DNA of 64,000 bases, from NCBI RefSeq assembly GCF_014873755.1, contig NZ_JADBEG010000001.1, positions 2,482,501 through 2,546,500 of the forward strand. Reading direction: 5' to 3'. Position numbers and translations under genes: made by a program. The notes beneath the pieces are model-generated. The model had not been told where the DNA came from, searched no databases, and saw only the letters and a program-made list of their open reading frames with translations. Each line of letters begins with the position of its first letter. The stretch's first letter is position 1. The stretch comes from Amycolatopsis lexingtonensis (GTDB taxonomy: Bacteria; Actinomycetota; Actinomycetes; Mycobacteriales; Pseudonocardiaceae). This document shows, piece after piece, positions 1 to 8,478 of the stretch.

Positions 1-251
1 ATCTCCGGCCGCGCACGCCATCCCGCCCCGCCCGGGGGTCCACTGAGTGGGACAGCCTTTGTCCACAAAGGATCGACACGTTGCCTCCCCGTTCGTCACG
101 GGCCCCTCCACCGTGCCGGTGCCGCGCCCCGCCGCTCTGCTCCCCGTCTGCCTACTCGCGCCGCGTCCAGCGCGGCTCGACCGGCACTGGACAAGGTCAC
201 CAAGGGTACTCGACCGGCGACCCTCCGCGGCATCCGGCCAACCTTGAAAAC

Positions 252-265
252 TGAAACACGTTCTA
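252..265. promoter_or_regulatory. KstR-like operator upstream of the oxidoreductase
   Basis: The 14 bases TGAAACACGTTCTA fit TnnAACnnGTTnnA, the published KstR-type (TetR) consensus of mycolic actinobacteria. The site lies between TTGAAA (244-249) and TAATAC (264-269), which resemble -35 and -10 elements with a short 14-bp gap, so a bound repressor would cover the promoter. The GTG start at 279 follows about 10 bases after the -10-like element and has no Shine-Dalgarno sequence, suggesting a leaderless transcript. That a KstR/FadR-type TetR protein binds here is inference; no such regulator is in the window. Confidence 0.5.
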
Positions 266-278
266 ATACGCTCGCGTC

Positions 279-1136
279 GTGGACTACGGAATCGTGCTGT
301 TCACCAGCGACCGGGGCATCACCCCGGCGGCCGCCGCGCGCGTCGCGGAAGCCGCCGGGTTCGCCACCTTCTACGTACCCGAGCACACGCACATCCCGGT
401 GAAGCGGGAGTCCCCGCACCCGCGCACCGGCGACGCGTCCCTGCCCGACGACCGCTACAGCCGCACCCTCGACCCGTGGGTCGCGCTGGCGACGGCCGCC
501 GCGGTGACGTCGCGGATCCGGCTGTCCACCGCGGTCGCCCTCCCGGTGGAGAGCGACCCGATCACCCTGGCCAAGACGATCGCGAGCCTCGACCACCTCT
601 CCGGCGGACGGGTCACGCTCGGCACGGGCTTCGGCTGGAACGTCGACGAGCTGAACGACCACGGCGTGCCCGGCAACCGCCGCCGCACCGCGCTGCGGGA
701 GTACCTCGAGGCGATGAGTGCACTGTGGACGGAGGAAGAAGCTTCCTACGACGGGGAGTTCGTGTCGTTCGGGCCGAGCTGGGCGTGGCCGAAGCCGGTC
801 CAGCCGCACATCCCGGTGCTGCTCGGCGCGGGCCCGACGGAGAAGACGTTCCGCTGGATCGCCCGCCACGCCGACGGCTGGATCACCACGCCGGCGGACA
901 CCGACCTCGAAGGGCACGTGGCCCTGCTCCACCGGATCTGGGCCGAGGAGGGCCGCGCCGGGCGGCCGCGGATCTGCGCGCTCGGCGAACGGCCGGATCC
1001 GGAGCGCCTGGCGCACCTGGATTCGCTCGGCGTGACCGAGACGATCTTCGGGCTGCCGGACCGGGCGCCGGAAGAAGTCGAAGCGTGGGTCGGCCGCCTC
1101 GCCGGCAAACTGGGCCTGGCCGCCCCGGTGGGCTGA
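279..1136 (+). CDS. LLM-class F420-dependent oxidoreductase
   Basis: A 285-residue luciferase-like monooxygenase fold protein of the F420-type group (TIGR03619-like). The N-terminus MDYGIVLFTSDRG begins the TIM barrel. GTGFGWN at about residues 113-120 is the phosphate/cofactor-binding stretch typical of the family, and the C-terminal third ends in a barrel-closing helix. Such enzymes transfer hydride between coenzyme F420 and a small organic substrate in the cytoplasm; the substrate cannot be read here. The gene is monocistronic, with the MFS gene convergent downstream and an inverted-repeat element between them. GTG at 279 is the only sensible start, and no ribosome-binding site precedes it. 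The KstR-like operator suggests control by lipid or steroid catabolism, which is inference. Confidence 0.85.
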   Translation: MDYGIVLFTSDRGITPAAAARVAEAAGFATFYVPEHTHIPVKRESPHPRTGDASLPDDRYSRTLDPWVALATAAAVTSRIRLSTAVALPVESDPITLAKTIASLDHLSGGRVTLGTGFGWNVDELNDHGVPGNRRRTALREYLEAMSALWTEEEASYDGEFVSFGPSWAWPKPVQPHIPVLLGAGPTEKTFRWIARHADGWITTPADTDLEGHVALLHRIWAEEGRAGRPRICALGERPDPERLAHLDSLGVTETIFGLPDRAPEEVEAWVGRLAGKLGLAAPVG

Positions 1137-1201
1137 GCGCAGCCTTCGCCGCCCAGCGCACTGACACCGCCCACCGCCCCGGGCCGAAGCCGACCGCAAA
1201 G

Positions 1202-1254
1202 GTCTTGAATGAGTCATTCAGGACCCCTCAAGACCTGAATGACTCATTCAAGAC
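1202..1254. repeat. Inverted-repeat element A, copy 1
   Basis: A 53-base palindromic element whose arms GTCTTGAATGAGTCATTCAGG and their near-complement enclose a short loop. It sits between the convergent oxidoreductase and MFS genes. Two further copies lie at 52309-52367 and 60336-60388. The right arm has C where perfect pairing would ask for another base and the loop differs from the other copies. It could act as a bidirectional terminator in RNA, but the same sequence recurring at unrelated loci indicates a dispersed element. Confidence 0.8.
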
Positions 1255-1288
1255 ACCACCGGGCCTCGCGAGGCGGCCGTCGAGCGCG

Positions 1289-2674
1289 TCAGCTCTTGAC
1301 GCTCATGCCCTGACGAGCGCGCAGGTCGAGCTCGATCTGCTCCAGCGTGCGGCCCTTCGTCTCCGGGACCAGCCACTTCGTGAGCACGAACAGCACCACG
1401 TTGATACCCGCGAACAGGAACATCGAGCCGCCGATGCCGAGGGACTTCGGGTCGGAGATGATCGGGAACACCGCGCTCACGATGCCCGTCGCCGCCCAGA
1501 GGACCACGCTGCTCACGCTCATGCCCGTCGCGCGGACCTTGAGCGGGAAGACCTCGGACATCATCACCCAGACGACCGCGCCCCAGCCGAGTTCGTAGCC
1601 GACCAGGTAGAGCACCATCATCACCAGCATCAGGATGCCGCGCAGGCCGGTGTCGTGGACGTTGAGCACGATCAGCCCCGCCGCGGCGAGCGTCAGCACC
1701 ATGATCACGTTGCCGATGAGCAGCAGCGGCTTGCGGCCCCAGCGGTCCACCACGAACACGACCCACGCGGTGAACAGGAACTTCGTGACGCCGAGCAGCA
1801 CGCCGGACAGCAGCGCGGCCTGCGTGGCGAAGCCGAGCCCGATGAGCATGGTCGGGAAGTAGGCGTTGATCGCGTTGACGCCGCTGAACTGCTGGCCCAC
1901 CGCGAGCAGCAGGGCCACGAACAGCATCGGCCGCACCCAGCCGGTGAACAGGTCGCGGAAGCGCGGCTTCTCTTCGGTGTCCATCCGGATGACGTCGCGG
2001 ATGGTCGAGATCTCCTCGTCGAGGTTCACCGAGTTGCCGTGGGCGCTGGCCAGCACCCGCCGGGCCTCCTCCTCGCGGCCGTTCTTCACCAGCCAGCGCG
2101 GGGTCTCGGGCAGGAACGCCAGCCCGACGAGCAGGATCGCCGCGGGCACGATCGCGCCGGCGAACATCCAGCGCCACGCCGAAACCGGGCCGAGCCAGTA
2201 GCTCACCAGGAACGCGATCAGGATGCCGCTGACGATGAAGATCTGGTTCAGCGCGCCCATCGCGCCGCGCAGCCGGGCCGGCGCCAGTTCGGACAGGTAC
2301 GTCGGCACCGTCGACGAAGAAAGCCCGATGCCCAGCCCGATCACCAGCCGGGAAAGCACCAGCAGCGTGAACGTCGGCGAGAACGTCGCCGCCAGGGTGC
2401 CCACGATGACGATCGCCGCCGCGACCATGATCGTGCGGCGCCGGCCGAGCGCTTCGTTGGTGCGGCTGGAGAACAGCGCGCCGATGATGGCACCGACCGA
2501 CAGGCTGGCAGTGATCACGCCCTTGTCCCAGCTGGTCAGCGCCCACAGTTTCCCGATGAACGGGAGCACCCCGGAGATCACGCCGAGGTCGTAGCCGAAG
2601 AGGATGCCGCCGAGCGCACCGAAGAAGTACAAGGTGGTCCGGCTGATGTGCCGCGCCGGGGCTGTCTGCGTCAT
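1289..2674 (-). CDS. MFS sugar porter (sugar:proton symporter)
   Basis: A 461-residue, 12-helix permease of the sugar porter branch of the major facilitator superfamily. It shows GGILFGYDLGVISG in the first helix, the loop motif RRTIM after helix 2, PETPRWL after helix 6, DRWGRKPLL in the second half, and PETKGRTLEQIE at the C-terminus, all hallmarks of xylose/glucose/arabinose symporters. AGAGGCGAC precedes the ATG. It is divergent from the GH74 xyloglucanase gene, so it may import a xyloglucan-derived monosaccharide such as xylose or glucose; this is inference from position. No CebR box lies close to its start; the nearest is at 2895, about 220 bases away. Confidence 0.9.
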   Translation of the reverse strand: MTQTAPARHISRTTLYFFGALGGILFGYDLGVISGVLPFIGKLWALTSWDKGVITASLSVGAIIGALFSSRTNEALGRRRTIMVAAAIVIVGTLAATFSPTFTLLVLSRLVIGLGIGLSSSTVPTYLSELAPARLRGAMGALNQIFIVSGILIAFLVSYWLGPVSAWRWMFAGAIVPAAILLVGLAFLPETPRWLVKNGREEEARRVLASAHGNSVNLDEEISTIRDVIRMDTEEKPRFRDLFTGWVRPMLFVALLLAVGQQFSGVNAINAYFPTMLIGLGFATQAALLSGVLLGVTKFLFTAWVVFVVDRWGRKPLLLIGNVIMVLTLAAAGLIVLNVHDTGLRGILMLVMMVLYLVGYELGWGAVVWVMMSEVFPLKVRATGMSVSSVVLWAATGIVSAVFPIISDPKSLGIGGSMFLFAGINVVLFVLTKWLVPETKGRTLEQIELDLRARQGMSVKS

Positions 2675-2786
2675 TGCCGGGTCGCCTCTTTCGTAGGTCC
2701 AGTCCAGCCAGCGGGCACCACACTCACACGCCGGAAAAAGCCCGACAAGGCCGCGCGCGATAACAATTCAGTCACCTGATCGATGT

Positions 2787-2798
2787 TCACATATGTGA
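2787..2798. promoter_or_regulatory. Perfect 12-bp palindrome in the MFS-GH74 divergent region
   Basis: TCACATATGTGA lies in the 250-base divergent region, about 112 bases from the MFS start and 128 from the GH74 start. It is AT-rich compared with its surroundings, as operators often are. It is not a CRP site (the half-sites are reversed) and not a CebR box. A regulator for the MFS gene is possible; no binder can be named. Confidence 0.3.
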
Positions 2799-2894
2799 CG
2801 GCGCAAAACCGGCGTCGAATCCACTGTGGACAGTGCCGGGCGACGAAATCATCGAACGCTTTACAACGTTCAAAGCACTGGTTTACCGTCGCCC

Positions 2895-2908
2895 TGGAAG
2901 CGCTCCCA
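2895..2908. promoter_or_regulatory. CebR box upstream of GH74 gene
   Basis: TGGAAGCGCTCCCA matches the CebR operator TGGGAGCGCTCCCA at 13 of 14 positions. It lies 17 bases before the GTG at 2926, so a bound LacI-family repressor would block transcription or its start. Cellobiose-type inducers release CebR in Streptomyces. Confidence 0.8.
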
Positions 2909-2925
2909 GAGTTGTGGAGGCCGAC

Positions 2926-5640
2926 GTGAGACGACTGCTTTCCCCCAGCGCACCAAGGGCTCGCCGGCTCCTCGCGGCCGCGCTCGCCCTCCTCCTGCCC
3001 ACCGCCGTCGCGATCACCGCCGGCGCGCCGGCCGCCCCCGCGGCGCCGGCGTCCTACACCTGGCGCAACGCGGAGATCGGCGGCGGCGGGTTCGTCCCCG
3101 GCATCGTCTTCAACCAGACCGAACCCGGGCTCGTCTACGCCCGCACCGACATCGGTGGCGCGTACCGGTGGAACCCCACGACCGGCCGCTGGCTGCCGCT
3201 GCTCGACTCGGTCGGCTGGACCGACTGGGGCCACAACGGCGTCGTCAGCCTCGCCACCGACGCCGTCGACCCGAACCGCGTGTACGTCGCCGCGGGCATG
3301 TACACCAACAGCTGGGACCCGAACAACGGCGCGATCCTGCGTTCGGCCGACCGCGGCGCCACGTGGCAGGCGGCCGCGCTGCCGTTCAAGCTCGGCGGCA
3401 ACATGCCCGGGCGCGGCATGGGCGAGCGGCTCGCGATCGACCCGAACCGCGACAGCGTCCTGTACCTCGGCGCGCCCAGCGGCAACGGGCTCTGGCGCAG
3501 CACCGACTCCGGCGTCACGTGGGCGAAGGTGACCGCGTTCCCGAACCCCGGCAACTACGCGCCCGACCCGAGCGACCCGTCGGGCTACTCCAGCGACAAC
3601 GAAGGCGTCACGTGGGTGACGTTCGACCCCACGACCGGCACGCGGGGCAGCACCACGCAGACGATCTACGTCGGCGTCGCGGACAAGCAGAACACCGTCT
3701 ACCGCAGCACCGACGGCGGCACGACGTGGGCGCGGCTGGCCGGCCAGCCCACCGGGTACCTGGCGCACAAGGGTGTCCTCGACCCGGTCGGTGGCTACCT
3801 CTACCTCACGACCAGCGACACCGGCGGCCCCTACGACGGCGCGAAGGGCGACGTCTGGAAGTACGCCACGAAGACCGGCGCCTGGACGCGGATCAGCCCC
3901 ATCCCGTCCGACAGCGCGGACGACTACTTCGGCTACAGCGGCCTGACGATCGACCGGCAGCACCCGAACACGCTCATGGTCGCCACGCAGGTGTCGTGGT
4001 GGCCGGACGTGATCTTCTTCCGCAGCACCGACGGCGGCGCCACCTGGACGCGGATCTGGGACTTCTCGAGTTATCCCGACCGGACACTGCGCTACACCCA
4101 GGACATCTCTTCGGTGCCGTGGCTGACCTTCGGCGTCCAGGCCGCTCCCCCGGTGCCGTCGCCGAAGCTCGGCTGGATGACCGAGTCCGCGGAGATCGAC
4201 CCCTTCGACTCGAACCACTTCCTCTACGGCACCGGCGCGACGATCTACGGGTCGTCCGACCTCACGAAGTGGGACAGCGGCGGGAAGATCACGCTCAAGC
4301 CGGTCGTCGGCGGCCTCGAAGAGACCGCCGTGCTCGACCTGATCAGCCCGCCCTCGGGCGCTCCCCTGCTCTCCGGCCTCGGCGACATCGGCGGGTTCCG
4401 GCACGACAGCCTCGACACCGTCCCGGCCACCATGTACACCCAGCCGGTCTTCACCACGACCACCAGCCTGGACTACGCGGAGCTGAGCCCGGCGACGATC
4501 GTCCGGGCCGGCACGCTCGACCGGAGCGCCCGGCCCAACGACAACCGGATCGCGTTTTCCACCGACGGCGGCAAAAACTGGTTCCAGGGCGCGGAGCCGT
4601 CCGGCGGCGCGAGCGGCGGCACGGTCGCCGCGGCCGCCGACGGCAGCCGGTTCGTGTGGAGCCCGGACGGCACCCCGGTGAGCTATTCGGTGGGCTTCGG
4701 CTCGTCCTGGACGGCGTCCGCGGGCATCCCGGCCGGCGCGGTGGTCGAGTCCGACCGCGTCGACCCCAAGCGGTTCTACGGCTTCGCGGCCGGGAAGTTC
4801 TACGTCAGCACCGACGGCGGTGCGACCTTCACCGCGACCGCGGCCACCGGCCTGCCCACCGGCTCCGCGCACTTCAAGGCGATGCCCGGGGTGGCGGGCG
4901 ACCTGTGGCTCGCCGGCGGGTCGGGGACGGCGTACGGCCTCTGGCATTCGACCGACTCCGGAGCGTCCTTCACGAAGCTGTCCGGGGTCACCGAGGCCGA
5001 CAACATCGGGTTCGGCAAAGCCGCCAGCGGCCGGACGTATGCGACGTTATACACGATCGCGAAGATCGGCGGGGTGCGCGGGATCTTCCGGTCGGACGAC
5101 GCGGGCGCATCCTGGACGCGGATCAACGACGACCTGCACCAGTACGGCAACATCGGGGCGGCGATCACCGGGGATCCGCGGGTGTACGGCCGGGTCTACG
5201 TGGGCACGAACGGGCGCGGCGTGATCGTGGGCGACTCCGGGGGCACCGAGCCCCCGCCGACGACGACCACCACGTCCGCCCCGCCCACGACAACGACGAC
5301 GACCACGCCGCCGCCGTCAGGATTCTGCACGGCGGCCTACACGGTCACGAACCAGTGGCAGGGCGGGTTCCAGGCCTCGGTGAAGGTGGGGAACACCGGC
5401 ACCGCCGCGGTGAGCGGCTGGACGGTGGCGTGGACGTTCGCGGACGGCCAGCGGGTGACGCAGGCGTGGAACGCGACGGTCACCCAGACCGGCGCGGCGG
5501 TGTCGGCGGTGGACGCGGGCTGGAACAAGACGATCCCCGCGGGCGGCAGCGCCGAGTTCGGCTTCACCGGCAGCGCCGGCACGGCCAACACCAGGCCCGC
5601 CGCGATCTCGCTCAACGGCCGGCCCTGCACCACGTCCTGA
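2926..5640 (+). CDS. Secreted GH74 xyloglucanase with CBM2
   Basis: A 904-residue extracellular endo-xyloglucanase. A Sec signal peptide (RR near the N-terminus, Leu/Ala core, Ala-rich end at about residue 40) is followed by two seven-bladed propellers of family GH74. TDIGGAYRW at about 73-81 and GLGDIGGF at about 484-491 carry the two catalytic aspartates. Repeated STDGG/STDSG Asp-box motifs occur throughout. A Thr/Pro linker (about 773-798) leads to a C-terminal type 2 carbohydrate-binding module. An upstream in-frame ATG exists at 2833, but the GTG at 2926 begins the signal peptide and has GGAGG just before it. The CebR box directly upstream places it in the cellulose regulon. The product cleaves beta-1,4 bonds of branched glucan in plant walls. 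Confidence 0.92.
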   Translation: MRRLLSPSAPRARRLLAAALALLLPTAVAITAGAPAAPAAPASYTWRNAEIGGGGFVPGIVFNQTEPGLVYARTDIGGAYRWNPTTGRWLPLLDSVGWTDWGHNGVVSLATDAVDPNRVYVAAGMYTNSWDPNNGAILRSADRGATWQAAALPFKLGGNMPGRGMGERLAIDPNRDSVLYLGAPSGNGLWRSTDSGVTWAKVTAFPNPGNYAPDPSDPSGYSSDNEGVTWVTFDPTTGTRGSTTQTIYVGVADKQNTVYRSTDGGTTWARLAGQPTGYLAHKGVLDPVGGYLYLTTSDTGGPYDGAKGDVWKYATKTGAWTRISPIPSDSADDYFGYSGLTIDRQHPNTLMVATQVSWWPDVIFFRSTDGGATWTRIWDFSSYPDRTLRYTQDISSVPWLTFGVQAAPPVPSPKLGWMTESAEIDPFDSNHFLYGTGATIYGSSDLTKWDSGGKITLKPVVGGLEETAVLDLISPPSGAPLLSGLGDIGGFRHDSLDTVPATMYTQPVFTTTTSLDYAELSPATIVRAGTLDRSARPNDNRIAFSTDGGKNWFQGAEPSGGASGGTVAAAADGSRFVWSPDGTPVSYSVGFGSSWTASAGIPAGAVVESDRVDPKRFYGFAAGKFYVSTDGGATFTATAATGLPTGSAHFKAMPGVAGDLWLAGGSGTAYGLWHSTDSGASFTKLSGVTEADNIGFGKAASGRTYATLYTIAKIGGVRGIFRSDDAGASWTRINDDLHQYGNIGAAITGDPRVYGRVYVGTNGRGVIVGDSGGTEPPPTTTTTSAPPTTTTTTTPPPSGFCTAAYTVTNQWQGGFQASVKVGNTGTAAVSGWTVAWTFADGQRVTQAWNATVTQTGAAVSAVDAGWNKTIPAGGSAEFGFTGSAGTANTRPAAISLNGRPCTTS

Positions 5641-5656
5641 CACGCACGGGCGGGAA

Positions 5657-5693
5657 GGGGGTTTCAACCCACCCCCAGGCGGTTGAAACCCCC
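5657..5693. terminator. Strong stem-loop after GH74 gene
   Basis: A perfect 13-bp stem (GGGGGTTTCAACC paired with GGTTGAAACCCCC) with an 11-base loop, 16 bases after the stop codon. There is no long T-run, as is usual in actinobacteria. A weaker stem (TTTTCGC/GCGAAAA, 5813-5850) follows in the same gene-free gap before the convergent MDR gene. Confidence 0.65.
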
Positions 5694-5913
5694 TCCCCGC
5701 GCCCCCAGCCCGGACGCTCCGCCCGAGCAGCCGCAGCCTGCTCGGGCGATGTCCTGGTATCCACCACTCTCCCCGGTGCCGTCAGCGGCCGCCATTCCTG
5801 CCGAAACGCGACTTTTTCGCCCGAACCCACCACCGCTGACCTGCGAAAAGGAGGGCAGGGGGTACGGATATACCCAGCCGGGACGGCAAAAGTTACCCGG
5901 GGCGGCGGGCCAC

Positions 5914-6915
5914 TCAGTCGCTTTCGAGCACGACCTTGCCGATGTGGCTGCCGGACTCGAGGTGCTTGAGCGCCTCTTCGAGCTCGTCGAAGGCGAACCG
6001 GCGGTCGATCACCGGCCGGAGCCCGGAGTGCTCGATCGCCCGGTTCATCGCCTGGAACGTCTCGCGGGAGGCGTTGGTGAGCCCGCGCAGGGTCAGCTGC
6101 TTGACCAGCACGAGGATCGGGTCGGCGCCGCCCTCGTGGGTCAGGACGCCGGCGACGCTGACGTGCCCGCCGTAGCGCGCCGCGAGCATCGACTGGCCGA
6201 TCGTGCCGCCCCCGCCGACGTCGACGACGTGGTCGACACCGCCGCCGGTCAGCTCGGCCACCGCGGGACCCCACTCCGGCGTCGTCGCGTGGTTGAGCGT
6301 CTGCGCGGCGCCCAGCTCGCGGAGCCGCTCGAGCTTCTCGTCCGAACTCGACGTCGACACGACGTGGGCGCCGCCGAGCGCGGCGAACTGCAGCGCGAAC
6401 GTGGACAGGCCGCCACTGCCCAGGGTGAGCACGGTCTGGCCCGGCACGAGCCGGCCTTCCTCGACGACCGCGCGCCACGCCGTGACGCCGGCGCTGGGCA
6501 GCGTCGCGGCTTCGGCGTAGTCGAGGTGCGCCGGGACGCCGACGAGCGCGTCCTCGGCGAAGACGGCGTACTCGGTGAGCACGCCGTCGAGGGTGCCGGC
6601 CAGGTCGTCCGCCGTCTTCTCGGGCGTGCCGGGGCCGGACAGCCAGTCCGGGAAGTAGGTCGCGGCCACCCGGTCGCCGGTGGCCCAGGCGCGCACGCCG
6701 TCGCCGACCGCGACGACCTCGCCCGCGCCGTCGGACAGCGGCACGACGTCCGGCTTCACCGGCTTGGGGTAGAAACCCTTGACGATCATCAGGTCGCGGG
6801 CGTTGACCGCCCACCCGCGCAGCCGGACCAGGACCTGCCCGGGACCGGGTTCGGGAACGTCGCGCTCGCCCGAGACGAGCCCGGCGCCGGGACGGGGCAG
6901 CGAAAAGTACTTCAC
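5914..6915 (-). CDS. MDR-family NAD(P)-dependent alcohol dehydrogenase/reductase
   Basis: A 333-residue medium-chain dehydrogenase/reductase, last gene of the five-gene AfsA unit. It has the GroES-like fold at the N-terminus, with VNARDLMIVKGFYP as in zinc-free quinone-oxidoreductase-like members. The Rossmann motif GSGGLSTFALQFA lies at about residue 160, and VVDVGGGGT follows. The zinc-binding cysteines of classic alcohol dehydrogenases are absent. The GTG at 6915, preceded by GGAG, gives the normal N-terminus VKYFSLPRPG and starts 26 bases after the HAD gene stop. In butyrolactone pathways an NADPH reductase completes the signal molecule; this gene is placed to do so, but its substrate is unproven. 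Confidence 0.85.
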   Translation of the reverse strand: MKYFSLPRPGAGLVSGERDVPEPGPGQVLVRLRGWAVNARDLMIVKGFYPKPVKPDVVPLSDGAGEVVAVGDGVRAWATGDRVAATYFPDWLSGPGTPEKTADDLAGTLDGVLTEYAVFAEDALVGVPAHLDYAEAATLPSAGVTAWRAVVEEGRLVPGQTVLTLGSGGLSTFALQFAALGGAHVVSTSSSDEKLERLRELGAAQTLNHATTPEWGPAVAELTGGGVDHVVDVGGGGTIGQSMLAARYGGHVSVAGVLTHEGGADPILVLVKQLTLRGLTNASRETFQAMNRAIEHSGLRPVIDRRFAFDELEEALKHLESGSHIGKVVLESD

Positions 6916-6941
6916 GGCGGCTCCAAGGGTGCGGGGAATCC

Positions 6942-7643
6942 TCAACGAAGCCAGTGTGTCGAAGTCGCGAGCTCCGCGTCGACGATCTCCAGGAGTTCCG
7001 GGGTCAATTCGGCGAGCGACGCCGCGAAGTGGCGGACGCCGTGGCCGGCCATGAAGTCCCGCTGCCGCGCGTGGGCGGGGCTCGACGGGAACCCGATGAA
7101 CCCGGCGCCGTGCGCGCGGGCGTCCTGGGCCACCCGGCTGACGTCGTCGACGAACACGATCTCGTCGAAGCCGGCGCCGAGCACGGTCCGGGTGATGTGG
7201 GCGACGCCGGGGCGGTGCTCGTTGATGCTCACGTACGGCACCTCGGGGTCGAGCAGGTCCACGAAGTCACCGAGGTACCGGTCGAAGGTGTGCTCGCGGG
7301 TCCGCCCGCCGTAGCAGACCAGCCGCACCGGGAGCTTCGAGAGCGCTTCCAGGCACTCCCGCGCCCCTTCGGCGACGCGGATCGGGTGCTCGGCCAGGTA
7401 CTCCTGCCGCGCCGCCCACAGCTGCTTGAGCGTCTCTTCGGCCGGCTGGTCGAGGCCGCAGAGCGCGGTGACCTTTTCCGCGACGACGATGTCGCGCAAC
7501 CCGATCACGTCCCGCTCGGCCGCGGCGTCGTAGACCCCGCCGTGGCCGGTGACGAACCGGGCGATCATGGCCAGGTAGGTGTCGTCGATGAGCACGCCGT
7601 CGCAGTCGAGCGCGACGACGCGCAGCTTCGCCAGGCCGCTCAC
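6942..7643 (-). CDS. HAD-superfamily hydrolase (phosphatase-like)
   Basis: A 233-residue cytoplasmic HAD hydrolase. Motif I is LDCDGVLIDD near residue 13, with the nucleophile aspartate and a helical cap insertion. Motif II/III features include VCYGGRTRE, and VFVDDVSR supplies the metal-binding acidic pair near residue 180. GTG at 7643 overlaps the stop of the preceding gene (GTGA), which indicates translational coupling. HAD enzymes of this type dephosphorylate small metabolites. Because AfsA-type condensation yields a phosphorylated butenolide ester, a co-expressed phosphatase is a sensible partner; that link is inference. Confidence 0.8.
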   Translation of the reverse strand: MSGLAKLRVVALDCDGVLIDDTYLAMIARFVTGHGGVYDAAAERDVIGLRDIVVAEKVTALCGLDQPAEETLKQLWAARQEYLAEHPIRVAEGARECLEALSKLPVRLVCYGGRTREHTFDRYLGDFVDLLDPEVPYVSINEHRPGVAHITRTVLGAGFDEIVFVDDVSRVAQDARAHGAGFIGFPSSPAHARQRDFMAGHGVRHFAASLAELTPELLEIVDAELATSTHWLR

Positions 7644-8443
7644 CGCTGCGCGAACACTTCCCGCGCGGCGCCGATCGCGTTGAGCGCGGCCGGGAACCCG
7701 CAGTAGAACGCCAGGTGCAGGATGGTCTCCACGGCCTCCTTCTCGGTGCCGCCGACGTTGAGCAGCCCGTGGAGGTGCACCTTCAGCTGCGGCAGCGCCG
7801 TGCCGAGCGCGACGCACGCGGCGATCGTGACGAGCTCGCGGTGGCGCAGGCTCAGCCCCGGCCGGGTGTAGACCTCGCCGAAGGTGAACTCGATGATGTA
7901 GGTGGCCAGGTCGGGCGCGATGTCCGCCAGTGCGACGGCGACCTGCTCCCCTGCCTCGCCGTCGACCGCCTTCATCGCGGCCAGGCCGCGCTCGTAGCGG
8001 TCTTCGATGCCCGCCCACGCCACTTCGGCGGGCTCGGGCGCCGGCTCGTCCTCGGGGAGGCCCTCGAACGCCGCCTTGAGCGCCGTGAGCGCGTTGAGCG
8101 TGGCGGGGAACCCGGCGAACGAGCTGACGTGGATGACCGCCTCGACCAGCTGGCGGCGGGTGCAGCCGACGTTGAGCGCGGCCTTGGCGTGGAACTGCAG
8201 CTGCGAGCCCGCGTACCCGAGCGCGGTGAGCGCGGCCACGGTCGTCAGCTGCCGCTCCGGGAGCTCGAGCCCGGGCCGGTGGTAGACGTCGCCGTAGATG
8301 AACCCGACGCACCGCTCGCCGAACTCGGCCTCGCCGATGCTCTCGAACAGGTCCAGCACGGCCGGCCGGTCTGCCCCGCCGAGCTGCTGGATGAGTTTCA
8401 GGCCCTGGGCGAAGGACGCCGAACGGTCCGGCTCTTCGGACAT
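7640..8443 (-). CDS. Tandem carboxymuconolactone decarboxylase-domain protein
   Basis: A 267-residue protein made of two AhpD/CMD-like helical repeats (about residues 40-125 and 170-262). Each carries a YGDVY/FGEVYTRPGL segment, a (R)xLVTIAA-like helix, and an HxxxxLNVG stretch (AALNVGCTRRQLVEA; GLLNVGGTEKEAVET). The CxxC redox pair of AhpD is missing, so a lactone- or beta-keto-acid-handling role like the gamma-carboxymuconolactone decarboxylases fits better than peroxidase reduction. It is third in the operon, 35 bases after the afsA-like gene, with coupled overlap to the HAD gene. A lactone-acting enzyme beside an AfsA homologue is notable, but no reaction can be assigned. Confidence 0.8.
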   Translation of the reverse strand: MSEEPDRSASFAQGLKLIQQLGGADRPAVLDLFESIGEAEFGERCVGFIYGDVYHRPGLELPERQLTTVAALTALGYAGSQLQFHAKAALNVGCTRRQLVEAVIHVSSFAGFPATLNALTALKAAFEGLPEDEPAPEPAEVAWAGIEDRYERGLAAMKAVDGEAGEQVAVALADIAPDLATYIIEFTFGEVYTRPGLSLRHRELVTIAACVALGTALPQLKVHLHGLLNVGGTEKEAVETILHLAFYCGFPAALNAIGAAREVFAQR

Positions 8444-8478
8444 CGTGGTGTGGTTTCCCTTCCGGAGTGGGTTTCGGG

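Noticed and set aside
2671..4947. Very long minus-strand open frame opposite GH74
   Set aside because: A shadow of the GH74 gene caused by high GC third positions; Arg/Ala/Gly-rich nonsense translation. The same applies to the other long antisense frames, such as those opposite GH48, GH29, the dehydratase and the NDH gene.
5800..5910. Possible riboswitch-like folded region with GGGGGTACGG and GCGAAAA stem
   Set aside because: It sits between convergent gene ends with no gene downstream on either strand, and no known riboswitch core could be matched; it is more likely a terminator region.
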